From Desulfovibrio psychrotolerans (GTDB taxonomy: Bacteria; Desulfobacterota; Desulfovibrionia; Desulfovibrionales; Desulfovibrionaceae): 64,000 nucleotides of DNA. The notes beneath the pieces were generated by a model. It did not search any database. It saw only the letters and a list, made by a program, of their open reading frames with translations, and was not told the DNA's origin. Positions 1 to 8,175 of this stretch are shown piece after piece (the first letter of the stretch is position 1; the number at the start of each line of letters is the position of its first letter). A program made the translations under genes and the position numbers. The stretch spans positions 124,001 through 188,000 of the forward strand of contig NZ_BLVP01000007.1 in NCBI RefSeq assembly GCF_013340305.1, in the 5' to 3' direction.

Positions 1-990
1 CACAACGATAGATTCATGAAACTCCGACCCGGTATCAAGACCGAGAAAATACCCCAACCGCCACGCAATGCGCCCATACCCCTCCTCACGCAGCGGCCCC
101 AGCACCCGCCGTTCCAGTTCGGCGGCCTCGTATTCCTTGATAAAGCCGTCCAGGTTCTCCACCGACTTTTTCACCGGCGAGATGATATCGCGGGTGAGCA
201 GTTCCGGCAGGTCGTGGAACAGCCCGCAAAAAAAGTTGTTCTGCCTGCGCGCGCCGCACGCCCCCTGCGCAATGGAAAAGAAGTAGCTGTAGCAGGCCAC
301 AAGAAACATGTGGCCTATGACAGATGTCTCCGGCACGCGCGGCGTCTGCGACCACCGCTTCTGAAACCGCAGCTGCCCGCACAGGTTGGCCAGCCTGCCA
401 AGAACGTTGCCCGATCCGGCAAGCAGCTCGTTCACCCCCCGCAGATGGGCGTGCGCCTCCAGCCTGCGGGTAAACGTGGCGTCTATTTCCGGAATCTCGT
501 CATCAAACCCGTTCAGCCCTTTCAGCAGGTCAAATTCCCACTTGCTGGCATACAGATGAGCGGCTTCCAGAATCTCATCCCCCAGCGTCTTCTTGCGGTC
601 AGGGGCAAAGTAGGCCACAAACCGCTCCCATACGCCCTGCCCCAACGGGGCGAGCACGGGTTCCAACTCTCCCTGCACCCATTGCAGAAGCTGCGAATAA
701 TGCTGCGGATTCTCCCGTATCTTGTAAAAGATAGGCGGCTTAATGTCCGTTATGACAAGGCGGAAAAAATAGTCAAAGATACCGCCCTCCACAATGGTTT
801 CGCCCAGCTTTATGCGCTCGCCCTGCAGCCGCCCCTCAGCATTCAGCATAAACAGCAGCCACGCCACGATCATCTTGTGCGCCTGCTTGTCCACCTCCAG
901 CAATTCCATGGGCCTGAGCTTGTCATTCCAGCGCTTCATGTACGCACCGGCAAAGGTAAACTGCAACAAACTCTTGCGGATATTGGACAT
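1..990 (-). CDS. HD-domain protein (HD_3/YfbR-like), 3' end outside window
   Basis: Reading the minus strand from ATG at 990 gives 330 codons with no stop before the window edge, so the C-terminus is missing. AAACGCAGGAG lies just upstream of the ATG. The visible protein begins MSNIRKSLLQF. It has a histidine in ETSVIGHMFL (H227) and an HD pair in CGLFHDLPELLTRDI (H259, D260). This spacing and the following acidic TRDI match the HD_3 group of metal-dependent phosphohydrolases, which act on nucleotides or phosphorylated small molecules. The roughly 200 residues before the HD motif are unassigned. It points away from rplM and looks independently transcribed. Substrate unknown; fold assignment fairly firm. 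Confidence 0.8.
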   Translation of the reverse strand, partial: MSNIRKSLLQFTFAGAYMKRWNDKLRPMELLEVDKQAHKMIVAWLLFMLNAEGRLQGERIKLGETIVEGGIFDYFFRLVITDIKPPIFYKIRENPQHYSQLLQWVQGELEPVLAPLGQGVWERFVAYFAPDRKKTLGDEILEAAHLYASKWEFDLLKGLNGFDDEIPEIDATFTRRLEAHAHLRGVNELLAGSGNVLGRLANLCGQLRFQKRWSQTPRVPETSVIGHMFLVACYSYFFSIAQGACGARRQNNFFCGLFHDLPELLTRDIISPVKKSVENLDGFIKEYEAAELERRVLGPLREEGYGRIAWRLGYFLGLDTGSEFHESIVV

Positions 991-1358
991 GGCGTGCTCC
1001 TGCGTTTTTTCCAAAAAATCACTTGGCAAGGTAGGCGGTCGTAGTATAAAGATCAACAGTTTCCACGAGGGATTGACGTTTTTTCCAGGGCCTCTCGGCC
1101 TGGACCCCCCCGTTACCCGTCGCTTTCGTGGTGCCATCAGCGGCAAGGCCATGCGTAATCCAACTCCGCAACGCCTGTGCAACTGCCCCATGCTGCCTTG
1201 GTGAGGGCGGCATACACCTGCCGGGAACGGTGCCCGGCGCATCGACGGCACGCAAGGTTCTCCGGAATTTTGCTGCGGATGCTATCGACTATTGACAACG
1301 AACTTAAAACTCCCTATGAAGTTCCCCTTTCGAGCTTCGCACTCAGGAGTATATTATT
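991..1358. other. Intergenic region, divergent HD gene / rplM
   Basis: This 368-base spacer separates the minus-strand HD gene from rplM. The only supported element is the rplM promoter near its right end. The middle (about 1050-1260) is GC-rich, with no convincing reading frame, RNA fold or repeat. Confidence 0.6.
1292..1320 (+). promoter_or_regulatory. Sigma-70 type promoter for rplM-rpsI
   Basis: A perfect -35 TTGACA (1292-1297) is followed after 17 bases by TATGAA (1315-1320). The predicted start lies about 30 bases before the rplM ATG, leaving a short leader that holds the AGGAG site. The strength suits a ribosomal-protein operon. Confidence 0.7.
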
Positions 1359-1793
1359 ATGAAGACGTTCAGCCCCAAGCCGGAAGATATCAACCGCGAA
1401 TGGTTCGTGGTAGATGCCGAAGACAGAATCCTCGGCCGCCTTGCAACCCAGATTGCCCACCGCCTGCGCGGCAAGCACAAGCCCGAATTCGCCCCCCATG
1501 TGGACAACGGCGACTTCATTGTTGTGGTTAACTGCGAAAAGATCAAAGTGACCGGCAACAAGCTGGCGGACAAGAAGTACTACCGCTATACCGGATACAT
1601 GGGCGGTCTGCGCGAAACCAATCTGGCGCTCATGCTTGAGAAGAAGCCCGAAGAAGTTATCCGCAAGGCTGTTCAGGGCATGCTGCCCAAGAACCGCCTC
1701 GGCGCTGCCATGCTCAAGAAGCTGAAGATTTATGTCGGCCCCGAGCATCCCCATGCGGCACAGAATCCCCAGACCCTGGAACCCCAGTCCTAA
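1359..1793 (+). CDS. rplM: 50S ribosomal protein L13
   Basis: A 144-residue protein matching bacterial L13 in length and sequence. It starts [15 protein letters not shown] and contains the conserved [12 protein letters not shown] stretch near the N-terminus and GMLPKNRLG in the C-terminal half. It is an early assembly protein of the large subunit that binds 23S rRNA. AGGAG precedes the ATG by about nine bases. rpsI follows 22 bases downstream on the same strand, the usual L13-S9 pair, and one promoter and one terminator bracket both genes. Confidence 0.97.
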   Translation: MKTFSPKPEDINREWFVVDAEDRILGRLATQIAHRLRGKHKPEFAPHVDNGDFIVVVNCEKIKVTGNKLADKKYYRYTGYMGGLRETNLALMLEKKPEEVIRKAVQGMLPKNRLGAAMLKKLKIYVGPEHPHAAQNPQTLEPQS

Positions 1794-1815
1794 GCGATAG
1801 AGGCAGGAGAAAAAC

Positions 1816-2208
1816 ATGTCCAACGAATTTGATTACGGTACAGGCAGAAGAAAGACCGCCACTGCTCGGACCCGCCTCTACGCTGGCACGGGCCAGATCC
1901 TGGTGAACGACCTGCCCTACGAGGAATACTTTCCCCGCAAGACCCTGCAGATGGTTGTGCGTCAGCCCCTTGAGCTGACCAGAAACCTCGGCAAGTTCGA
2001 CATCAAGGTCAACGTGGCCGGTGGCGGCATGTCCGGTCAGGCTCAGGCAGTACGTCACGGCATTTCCCGCGCCCTGCTGGAAGTGGACGCCGAACTGCGC
2101 GGCGCGCTCAAGAAAGCCGGGTTCCTCACCCGCGACGCGCGTAAGAGAGAACGTAAAAAGTACGGCCAGCGCGGCGCACGCGCACGGTTCCAGTACTCCA
2201 AGCGTTAA
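1816..2208 (+). CDS. rpsI: 30S ribosomal protein S9
   Basis: A 130-residue protein with the S9 signature: [15 protein letters not shown] near the start, [20 protein letters not shown] in the middle and a basic C-terminal tail ending ARFQYSKR. That tail reaches the tRNA-binding P site of the small subunit. GGCAGGAG lies upstream of the ATG. It is the second gene of the rplM-rpsI operon, and a strong hairpin-U terminator follows about 40 bases after the stop. Confidence 0.97.
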   Translation: MSNEFDYGTGRRKTATARTRLYAGTGQILVNDLPYEEYFPRKTLQMVVRQPLELTRNLGKFDIKVNVAGGGMSGQAQAVRHGISRALLEVDAELRGALKKAGFLTRDARKRERKKYGQRGARARFQYSKR

Positions 2209-2543
2209 TCCCGCTCCGCCCTCTGCGGCGGCAGCATGTTCAGTGCATTCAGGCCGGGCCCTTTTCGGGTCCGGCCTTTTGCGTTCTCCCGCATGGGCCA
2301 AGGCCCTCTGGACGATTGACACAACCTCTGCGCAAAGGCACAACAACCCGTGCCGCATGGCGAATGTACCCTGTGCGGCCAACAGTCAGCGCGCCGCAAA
2401 ACATACCCCCGTGGCACATCCGGCAGTGACCGGCTTTTTTGCAGGGTATTCTGATGGGGCTTGCAGTGGTCCGGCCCCGTTTCAGCGGCTGCGTATACGC
2501 AGGCGAGCCTTCTTTCAACAGCCTGACACGTGAGGTTCAGAGA
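2209..2543. other. Intergenic region between rpsI and the kinase gene
   Basis: This 335-base spacer carries the rpsI terminator at its left end. The remainder (2283-2543) must hold the promoter for the kinase gene, but no convincing -35/-10 pair was seen. No repeat, RNA or coding potential stands out. Confidence 0.5.
2251..2282 (+). terminator. Rho-independent terminator of rplM-rpsI
   Basis: AGGCCGGGCCC pairs with GGGTCCGGCCT (one G-U pair) around a small TTTTC loop and is followed by TTTT. It lies 43 bases after the rpsI stop. Confidence 0.85.
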
Positions 2544-3089
2544 ATGTCAGACACTCCTCCGCTCCGGCAGCCCGTGGCCACGGATGAAAAGTGTATCAGC
2601 GTCATCGGCATGGCCGGTGCCGGAAAAAGCACCGTGGGCAAAGCGCTGGCAAACGCTCTGAGCTGGGCGTTCATGGATTCGGACCATATCATAGAGGCAC
2701 ACTACGGCACGCGCCTGCAAGACGTGGCAGACAGCATGACCAAGGATGACTTCCTTGACGTGGAGGGCGAGATAATCCGCCGTATCGGCGCACGCCGCAC
2801 CGTCATTTCCACCGGCGGCAGCGTTGTCTACAGACAGGCCGCCATAGAGCACCTGCAGAGCCTCGGCCACGTGGTTTACCTGAATGTGGAACTGCCCGTC
2901 ATTCTGGAGCGCATTCGCCACAACCCGGAACGCGGCCTTGCCATCGCGCCGGGGCAGACAGTGGAAGACCTCTATCACGAACGCAGAGCCCTGTACGAAG
3001 CCGCAGCCGACTTCACCGTCTCCTGTGCCGGGCTGTCACCGGATGAATGCGCACAGACCATCGTGCGCTGGCTGGAGTCGCAATCATGA
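2544..3089 (+). CDS. Shikimate-kinase-fold kinase, possible homoserine kinase
   Basis: A 181-residue P-loop kinase with the size and layout of AroK/AroL: Walker A GMAGAGKST (about residues 19-27), FMDSDHIIE, and ERRALYEAAADFTV near the end. Two shikimate-site features are changed. The FRxxE motif reads DFLDVE, losing the arginine that binds the shikimate carboxylate, and the GGG segment reads STGGSVV. Both P-loop and the DxD pair are intact, so it should still bind ATP-Mg. I recall that a shikimate-kinase-like protein fills the missing homoserine kinase step in Desulfovibrio, which would fit. The ATG at 2544 follows TGAGG; a longer frame from 2439 has no support. It overlaps the next gene by four bases. 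Confidence 0.75.
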   Translation: MSDTPPLRQPVATDEKCISVIGMAGAGKSTVGKALANALSWAFMDSDHIIEAHYGTRLQDVADSMTKDDFLDVEGEIIRRIGARRTVISTGGSVVYRQAAIEHLQSLGHVVYLNVELPVILERIRHNPERGLAIAPGQTVEDLYHERRALYEAAADFTVSCAGLSPDECAQTIVRWLESQS

Positions 3090-3694
3090 AAGCTGCTGCC
3101 CGCAAAAAGGGACCGGGTGTCTTCGCCCGTCTGGCCGACCTGTACGAACGCATGTCCGCCGCTTACGCGCACACCGCTGCGCAGGCAGGACTCAGCTGTC
3201 AGGACTGCGACAGAAACTGCTGCGTCAGCTATTTCCAGCACCATACCTATGTGGAATGGAGCTACCTGTGGCGTGGCATGAACGAACTCTCCGCCGCACA
3301 ACGCGACGAGTATCTGAACCGTGCCCGCAACGTGGTGCAGCAATACCGCTTTGCGCTGAACGCAGGGGTCCAGCCCACCGTCATGTGTCCGCTGAATGAT
3401 GACGGCCTGTGCGGCCTCTACCGCCACCGCCTTATGATCTGCCGCCTGCACGGCACCCGCAACACCATGATGCTGCCCAACGGCGAGCGCAGGGTATTTA
3501 CGGGTTGCTTCCGCTTTGCCGACAATGTTAAGGAATTACCAGAGGCGCAGATTCCCGCGCTGGACAGGACGGAACTGTACAGGGAACTCGTGCAGCTGGA
3601 GATGGAATTTGCCGGGCCCAGACTGCGCGTTCTTCCCAGAGTAAACATGACCCTTGCAGAAATGCTCGTGCAGGGTCCGCCTTCCATGCGCTAA
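3086..3694 (+). CDS. YkgJ-like cysteine-cluster protein
   Basis: A 202-residue protein whose ATG overlaps the stop of the upstream kinase (ATGA), indicating translational coupling. Near residue 40 it has CQDCDRNCC, followed by cysteines in TVMCPLNDDGLCGLY, MICRLHG and TGCFRF. This pattern is typical of the YkgJ/CxxCxxCC family, predicted to bind zinc or an iron-sulfur cluster. The biochemical role of that family is not established. No signal peptide or membrane segment is seen, so it is probably cytoplasmic. The coupling suggests a role linked to the kinase, but this is inference. Confidence 0.7.
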   Translation: MKAAARKKGPGVFARLADLYERMSAAYAHTAAQAGLSCQDCDRNCCVSYFQHHTYVEWSYLWRGMNELSAAQRDEYLNRARNVVQQYRFALNAGVQPTVMCPLNDDGLCGLYRHRLMICRLHGTRNTMMLPNGERRVFTGCFRFADNVKELPEAQIPALDRTELYRELVQLEMEFAGPRLRVLPRVNMTLAEMLVQGPPSMR

Positions 3695-3714
3695 CCTGAA
3701 CAGGGTACTCTTCC

Positions 3715-4206
3715 ATGAAACGAGCCGGGCTTCTCATCCTCCTTCTCATAACGTTTGTCCTTCAGGGCTGCGCGCAGCTTTCCGTCAGCCATCTGGACAA
3801 ACGCCCGTGGATAGCGGAGGCCCCGCAGACCATACATATGCGCTTCTGGCGGTTCGAATTCATGAATATGCCCCTTAAGGAAGGCGTGGGGCTGCAGGGC
3901 ATGGCCTACCCCAATACCGAGCTTTTCCCGGACTGGGCGCGCTGGTATGACCAACTGGCCTTCACGGTCTACCTCAGCGAAAGCTCAGGCACCGTGGTAT
4001 CCAGTGCCCAGCTGGACGTGCTGCCGCGCGAGCTGGGCAAGGAACCGGCCATCCCCTTCGAATTCCGCCTCCCTTCCGGCGGCGCGGATACGCCCCTGTA
4101 CGTCTCCTTCGGCTACCGCATGGTGCTCGCCGAAACACCGTGGAAACCCGGAGCCAGACAGGAAGGACGCATCTATTTTGCCCACGAGGGCGCGCTCTCC
4201 CGCTAG
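3715..4206 (+). CDS. Putative lipoprotein
   Basis: A 163-residue protein with a lipoprotein signal: MKRAGLLILLLITFVLQGC, with the lipobox cysteine at residue 19 (LQGC). The mature part has no recognised domain. It contains alternating polar and hydrophobic segments ending in GRIYFAHEGALSR and could be beta-rich. It starts 20 bases after the YkgJ-like gene on the same strand, so it is probably co-transcribed with it. The residue after the lipid-linked Cys is Ala, not the Asp inner-membrane retention signal of enterics, so outer-membrane sorting is possible. Confidence 0.7.
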   Translation: MKRAGLLILLLITFVLQGCAQLSVSHLDKRPWIAEAPQTIHMRFWRFEFMNMPLKEGVGLQGMAYPNTELFPDWARWYDQLAFTVYLSESSGTVVSSAQLDVLPRELGKEPAIPFEFRLPSGGADTPLYVSFGYRMVLAETPWKPGARQEGRIYFAHEGALSR

Positions 4207-4354
4207 CCGCCTGCTCCTCCGCAGCTTTTTTTGCGTTTCTTCCATTCCAAAGAGTGCTATACTCCTCCCAACTGCAGAACCACATGTTCCGCACGCGTGT
4301 GTTCGCTATCGTCAGCCGGATGCAGGGGAGCAGGGAACACAGGGGGAGGAAGCC

Positions 4355-4990
4355 ATGACATCGTACGTCGCCAGAACATTCCTCAAATATTCCGTCATCT
4401 TTGCAGAAAACAGCAAGGGAGATTCAGCCTACCTGCTTCAGGAAGGCCGGGTGGAGCTGTCCAAAGAGGTGAACGGCAGAAAAAAAGTGCTGGCCATTCT
4501 CTCTCCCATCAACATGTTCGGCGAAATGTCGCTGGTGCTGGACGATAAAAGGCGCACGGCCACCGCCATCGCCCTGGACGATGTTCGGGCCGTGGAAGTG
4601 AAGCAGGAGCATTTTGACGGGTTTATCCGCGAATCACCGCAGATCATGCAAACCCTTATAGATGTGCTGGTCCACAGACTCCGCAGCAGCACACGCAAGT
4701 CCATGCAGGTTCCCAGCCTGTTTCAGGGCACATGCAGAACCATTGAAATGCTCGCCCGCAACGGCGTCCGGCAATTCGATTACATGCACGCGCTCATGTC
4801 GCTCAAGGATGCCTTTGTCAGTTCCGAGGACCGGGTTCTGGACATCCTGAGCAAACTGGAACACCTCAAGCTCATAAAGATAACCTCCACGCCCGAGGGC
4901 GTGAAGGTCGTGGATATTCTCGTTCCGGAACACTTTACCATGGAAGCGGCACAACGCCTGCAAGCATGGGGACGGGGAGAAGGACCGTAA
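4355..4990 (+). CDS. Cyclic-nucleotide-binding domain protein (CRP/FNR-like)
   Basis: A 211-residue protein. Residues about 5-115 form a cNMP-binding domain with the phosphate-binding-cassette-like stretch MFGEMSLVLDDKRRTATA. A linker leads to a C-terminal region (about 125-205) with a predicted winged-helix feel: FVSSEDRVLDILSKLEHLKLIKI. It may be a CRP/FNR-family regulator, but the recognition helix is not clearly recognisable, so a non-DNA-binding sensor is possible. The start at 4355 has GGGGGAGGAAGCC before it; the frame is open far upstream but without a site. It is convergent with mucR. Confidence 0.7.
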   Translation: MTSYVARTFLKYSVIFAENSKGDSAYLLQEGRVELSKEVNGRKKVLAILSPINMFGEMSLVLDDKRRTATAIALDDVRAVEVKQEHFDGFIRESPQIMQTLIDVLVHRLRSSTRKSMQVPSLFQGTCRTIEMLARNGVRQFDYMHALMSLKDAFVSSEDRVLDILSKLEHLKLIKITSTPEGVKVVDILVPEHFTMEAAQRLQAWGRGEGP

Positions 4991-5002
4991 AAAAGGACAT
5001 AC

Positions 5003-5407
5003 TCAGGCGGCAGGTTCCTGCTTACGCCTTTTTTCCCACAGCTCCATAGACTTCATTTTCTTACGCCGTTCGCGCTGCAATGCCTTGCACACCAGCGGCG
5101 TATTCTTTTTCATGCCCCATTTTTCGCGATACTCCGGTGTATCCAACCCATGCACGGCAAGATGCTTTCTGGTGATTATCTTGAAAGCCTTACCGCATTC
5201 CAGGCAGGTAATGGACTTTTCGCGTATGGACTTCTTGGGATCAATCTCCCCTTCCACCCGCACGCTTTCAGCGGCCTCGCCTTCACTCATCCCCCGGATG
5301 CTGTCCGCAAGGGTACGCACCATGGACAGAATCTCTTCCTCGTTCATAGTACGCACACTTGCCTGTGCTTTGACAATTTCCAATGCCCCTTTCAAACAAT
5401 CATCCAC
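5003..5407 (-). CDS. MucR/Ros-family zinc-finger transcriptional regulator
   Basis: A 134-residue protein. The C-terminal half carries the Ros/MucR finger ITCLECGKAFKIITRKHLAVHGL (C-x2-C-x9-to-11-H-x3-H). It is followed by TPEYREKWGMKK, also a family hallmark, and a basic tail. The N-terminal part (MNEEEILSMVRTLADSIRG) probably mediates oligomerisation. These regulators bind AT-rich DNA and often repress surface and envelope genes. The start is a GTG at 5407 with GGGG six bases upstream; the next internal Met has no ribosome site. An AT-rich inverted repeat upstream could serve autoregulation. Confidence 0.85.
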   Translation of the reverse strand: MDDCLKGALEIVKAQASVRTMNEEEILSMVRTLADSIRGMSEGEAAESVRVEGEIDPKKSIREKSITCLECGKAFKIITRKHLAVHGLDTPEYREKWGMKKNTPLVCKALQRERRKKMKSMELWEKRRKQEPAA

Positions 5408-5451
5408 GATGCACCCCGAAATACAGGAAAATTCAATGTTGATGAAAATGA

Positions 5452-5470
5452 AATACAGTAATTATGTATT
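5452..5470. promoter_or_regulatory. AT-rich inverted repeat upstream of mucR-like gene
   Basis: AATACA (5452-5457) and TGTATT (5465-5470) are inverted around seven bases, within a local AT-rich block that also repeats TACAGTAA directly. It lies 45 bases upstream of the mucR-like start. MucR proteins prefer AT-rich sites, so autoregulation is plausible but unproven. Confidence 0.35.
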
Positions 5471-5711
5471 ACAGTAAGTAGCATATACATGGGGGCAACG
5501 CATCCGTCAACAGAGAGACAAGGCCCTCCTCATGCACAACCGCACTATTTCCGGCATGAATCCACGCTCGCACTGCGCTCAAATCAGAGACGAGAAGCAA
5601 TGCATTCATCGATATCCGCAGAACGAAAGACCGCAGCAGCGACAAGAGTGCCCACCCTATTTCAGCATGGCACCTTACAAAAGCTGCCTGTCAGCAACGT
5701 CATCCTGCAGG

Positions 5712-5742
5712 CAAAAAAGGCGGCCCCGCATGCGGGGCCGCC
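5712..5742 (-). terminator. Rho-independent terminator of gatB
   Basis: A perfect stem GGCGGCCCCGCA/TGCGGGGCCGCC (5719-5742) is preceded on the plus strand by AAAAAA, which gives a U-run after the stem on the minus strand. It lies 26 bases beyond the gatB stop. Confidence 0.9.
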
Positions 5743-5768
5743 TGTAACAAACACAAAACACCGGCGCG

Positions 5769-7196
5769 CTACAGCTTCTTCGCCAGCAACTCGTTTACCA
5801 GAGCAGGATTTGCCTTGCCCCGGGTCTTGCGCATGACCTGTCCCACGAAAAAGCTCACCAGCTTTGTCTTGCCGCCGCGATACGCCTCCGCCTCGGCGGG
5901 GTTTTCCGCAATCACCTCATCCACGGCACGCTCCAGTTCAGAAGAGTCGGAAATCTGCGCCAGCCCCTTCTCTTTCACATACGCTTCCGGCCCGGCATTG
6001 CTGACAAACAGGTCGCTGAAAATGTCGCTGCCTATCTTGGCGGAAATAAGCCCTTCTTCGATAAGACGCACCAGCTCCGCCAGCGTTTCCGGGCGCATGG
6101 GAGCATCCTTGGCAGCCATACCGCGCTCATTCAGCTCCCGCTGGAAGGGGCCCATCATCATGTTGCTTATCTTTTTCGGACTGTTGTACACGGCTGCGGC
6201 AGCTTCAAAAAAGTCTGCCATATCCCTGTCCTGCGTCAGCACTTCCGCATCATATTCCGGCAGGGCGTAGTGCGTGACAAACCGCGTCCGCCGCTGCACC
6301 GGCAGTTCCGGCAGTTCCGCGCGCCATGCCTCTATCTGCTCTGCGGAAAGCATAATGGGAATAAGGTCCGGGTCCGGGAAATAGCGGTAATCGTGGGCCT
6401 CTTCCTTGCCGCGCATGGCGGCGGTGCTGTTCTTTTCCGCGTTATACAGGCGTGTCTGCTGCACCACGGCTTCGCCGTCTTCCAGCAGGTCCTGCTGCCG
6501 CGCAATTTCGTATTCTATGCCCTTCTGCACATGCCGGAAGGAGTTCATGTTCTTCAGTTCCACGCGGGTTCCGAACTCTTCCTGCCCCGCAGGGCGCAGC
6601 GATACGTTGGCGTCACAGCGGAAGCTCCCTTCCTCCATGTTCCCGTCGCATATCCCCAGATAGAGCAATATGGCGTGAAGCGATTTCAGATACGCCACAG
6701 CCTCTTCCGCGCTGCGCATGTCCGGATCGGAAACGATCTCGATAAGCGGCACGCCCGTGCGGTTCAGGTCAACGTACGAAACGTTCTCGGTGGAAGAGTG
6801 GATGGATTTGCCCGCATCGTTTTCCAGCTGAATGCGGGTTATCCCCACCCGGCGGGTGTAGTCCCCCATGTTCAGGTCCAGATGCCCGCCGTGGCAGATG
6901 GCGTCTCCCAACTGGGAAATCTGGTACCCGTTGGGCGAATCCGGATAAAAATAGTTCTTGCGCTCAAACACCGAATGCCGGCGCACCTTGCAGTTCATGG
7001 CCAGCCCCATCTTGGCGGCATATTCCACGGCGCGCCTGTTCAGCACCGGCAGCACGCCCGGCATGCCGGAGCACACCTCGCACACGTTCTCGTTGGGGTC
7101 GTTGCCAAAGCGGGTGGAGCAGGAGCAGAACAGCTTGGATTCCGTCTTCAACTGCGCGTGCACTTCCAGCCCGATGACAACCTCATACTTCGCCAT
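5769..7196 (-). CDS. gatB: Aspartyl/glutamyl-tRNA amidotransferase subunit B
   Basis: A 475-residue GatB starting [18 protein letters not shown]. It has [31 protein letters not shown] and [12 protein letters not shown], all hallmark stretches. The C-terminal YqeY-like domain ends in [17 protein letters not shown]. Together with GatA and GatC it converts Glu-tRNA(Gln) and Asp-tRNA(Asn) to the amidated forms. gatA and gatC are not in this window. The start at 7196 has AAGGAG ten bases upstream; the frame extends eight codons further without need. A strong terminator follows. Confidence 0.96.
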   Translation of the reverse strand: MAKYEVVIGLEVHAQLKTESKLFCSCSTRFGNDPNENVCEVCSGMPGVLPVLNRRAVEYAAKMGLAMNCKVRRHSVFERKNYFYPDSPNGYQISQLGDAICHGGHLDLNMGDYTRRVGITRIQLENDAGKSIHSSTENVSYVDLNRTGVPLIEIVSDPDMRSAEEAVAYLKSLHAILLYLGICDGNMEEGSFRCDANVSLRPAGQEEFGTRVELKNMNSFRHVQKGIEYEIARQQDLLEDGEAVVQQTRLYNAEKNSTAAMRGKEEAHDYRYFPDPDLIPIMLSAEQIEAWRAELPELPVQRRTRFVTHYALPEYDAEVLTQDRDMADFFEAAAAVYNSPKKISNMMMGPFQRELNERGMAAKDAPMRPETLAELVRLIEEGLISAKIGSDIFSDLFVSNAGPEAYVKEKGLAQISDSSELERAVDEVIAENPAEAEAYRGGKTKLVSFFVGQVMRKTRGKANPALVNELLAKKL

Positions 7197-7264
7197 GACT
7201 CTACACTCCTTCACTGACAACCCTGCCGGGATTCACCCCGCGCACGGCCTCTTTCTGCCTGTCT

Positions 7265-7341
7265 GCGCCCAGCTTGCGCCCAGCTTGCACCCTGTTTGCG
7301 CCCAGCTTGCACCCTGTTTGCGCCCAGCTTGCACCCTGTTT
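7265..7341. repeat. 22-bp tandem repeat (three full copies plus a partial)
   Basis: Three identical 22-bp units, GCGCCCAGCTTGCACCCTGTTT, lie head to tail at 7276-7297, 7298-7319 and 7320-7341. They are preceded by a half unit (GCGCCCAGCTT, 7265-7275). They sit between gatB and the DUF4254 gene, upstream of the gatB ribosome site. Confidence 0.9.
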
Positions 7342-7439
7342 GCGCCCTGCCCCGGCCCATATGCCTCCGTGGCCATACGGGCCGCTGCCCTGCCTGTCAC
7401 GGCAAACCCGCAACATCCGGGCTCTCCCGGAATTCCGCC

Positions 7440-8114
7440 CTAGCCCTTCGCCTTTTCCGCGCCGTACAACTGCGGATTGAGCGAAGGGTCGTTGTACATC
7501 TTGCACTGGTAATACACCTTGGGCTGCTTATGCCCGCTCCGGTAGTCTTCCAGCAGTTCCAGCACCGCGCGCGCAAGGTCTCGCCGCTGCTCCGTAAGCA
7601 CGGCCAGCTTTTCCGCACAGCGGGCCACATGGGCTGCGTCCGCGTCCTGCCGTTCCGTCTGCTCCCGCATGTGATACATCTTCAGGCTCAGAATGGACAG
7701 CCTGTCCACAGCCATGCCTGCCGATTCAGAGTTGTAGCGCACAGGGCCCTGCGCCTGCACAAGATGCGGCGTCACGGCATTCACCAGCCACGCGTCCACC
7801 TTTTCCATGTAGTCGTTGCGCCGCTGGTTGTATCCGTCTATGCGCCGCTTGCAGTCGGCAATAACCTCCGGCCCCACATCGGTACGCCGGGCCACGTCTT
7901 CCACATGCCAGAGCTTGAAGTTCATCAGGTGCTGCGCAAGCACCAGCGGCAGCAGCCCCGCCGCGTCATCCCCGTCTGCGGCACAGTCTGCGGCACAGCA
8001 TGCCGCCACCGCCTCCACAGATTCCGGCTCGCTTTCATGCCACTGTTCCGTTGCGCTGTGCTGCGCCGCAAAACACCGTTCCATCCCGGCGATAATATCC
8101 TCAAATCGTGTCAT
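7440..8114 (-). CDS. DUF4254 domain protein
   Basis: A 224-residue protein beginning MTRFEDIIAGMERC. It has a conserved-looking core FKLWHVEDVARR, RRIDGYNQRRNDYMEKVDAWL and a C-terminal helical part ending VYYQCKMYNDPSLNPQLYG. I place it in the DUF4254 family, which is often seen beside lipopolysaccharide and heptose genes, although its activity is unknown. A short alanine/cysteine-rich insertion (about 36-55) looks strain-specific. The ATG at 8114 has AAGGACAGG before it. It lies 61 bases after the DUF89-like gene on the same strand, suggesting one transcript. Confidence 0.65.
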   Translation of the reverse strand: MTRFEDIIAGMERCFAAQHSATEQWHESEPESVEAVAACCAADCAADGDDAAGLLPLVLAQHLMNFKLWHVEDVARRTDVGPEVIADCKRRIDGYNQRRNDYMEKVDAWLVNAVTPHLVQAQGPVRYNSESAGMAVDRLSILSLKMYHMREQTERQDADAAHVARCAEKLAVLTEQRRDLARAVLELLEDYRSGHKQPKVYYQCKMYNDPSLNPQLYGAEKAKG

Positions 8115-8175
8115 GCCTGTCCTTATCTGTTCCTCCGCAACGGAGGCATTGCATCGTGCGTATTCCTGCACCCGG

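Larger units (their letters stand above)
5408..5768. other. Intergenic region, mucR-like gene / gatB 3' end
   Basis: This 361-base spacer holds the AT-rich repeat near mucR at its left end and the gatB terminator at its right end. Between about 5480 and 5710 no gene, tRNA or stable structure could be supported. Confidence 0.5.

Noticed and set aside
5408-5710. A tRNA or small RNA gene in the mucR-gatB spacer
   Set aside because: No T-loop GTTCGA-type sequence, acceptor pairing or terminator on the right strand was found.
7276-7341. The 22-bp repeat as a CRISPR array
   Set aside because: Units are contiguous with no spacers between them, and no cas gene is nearby.
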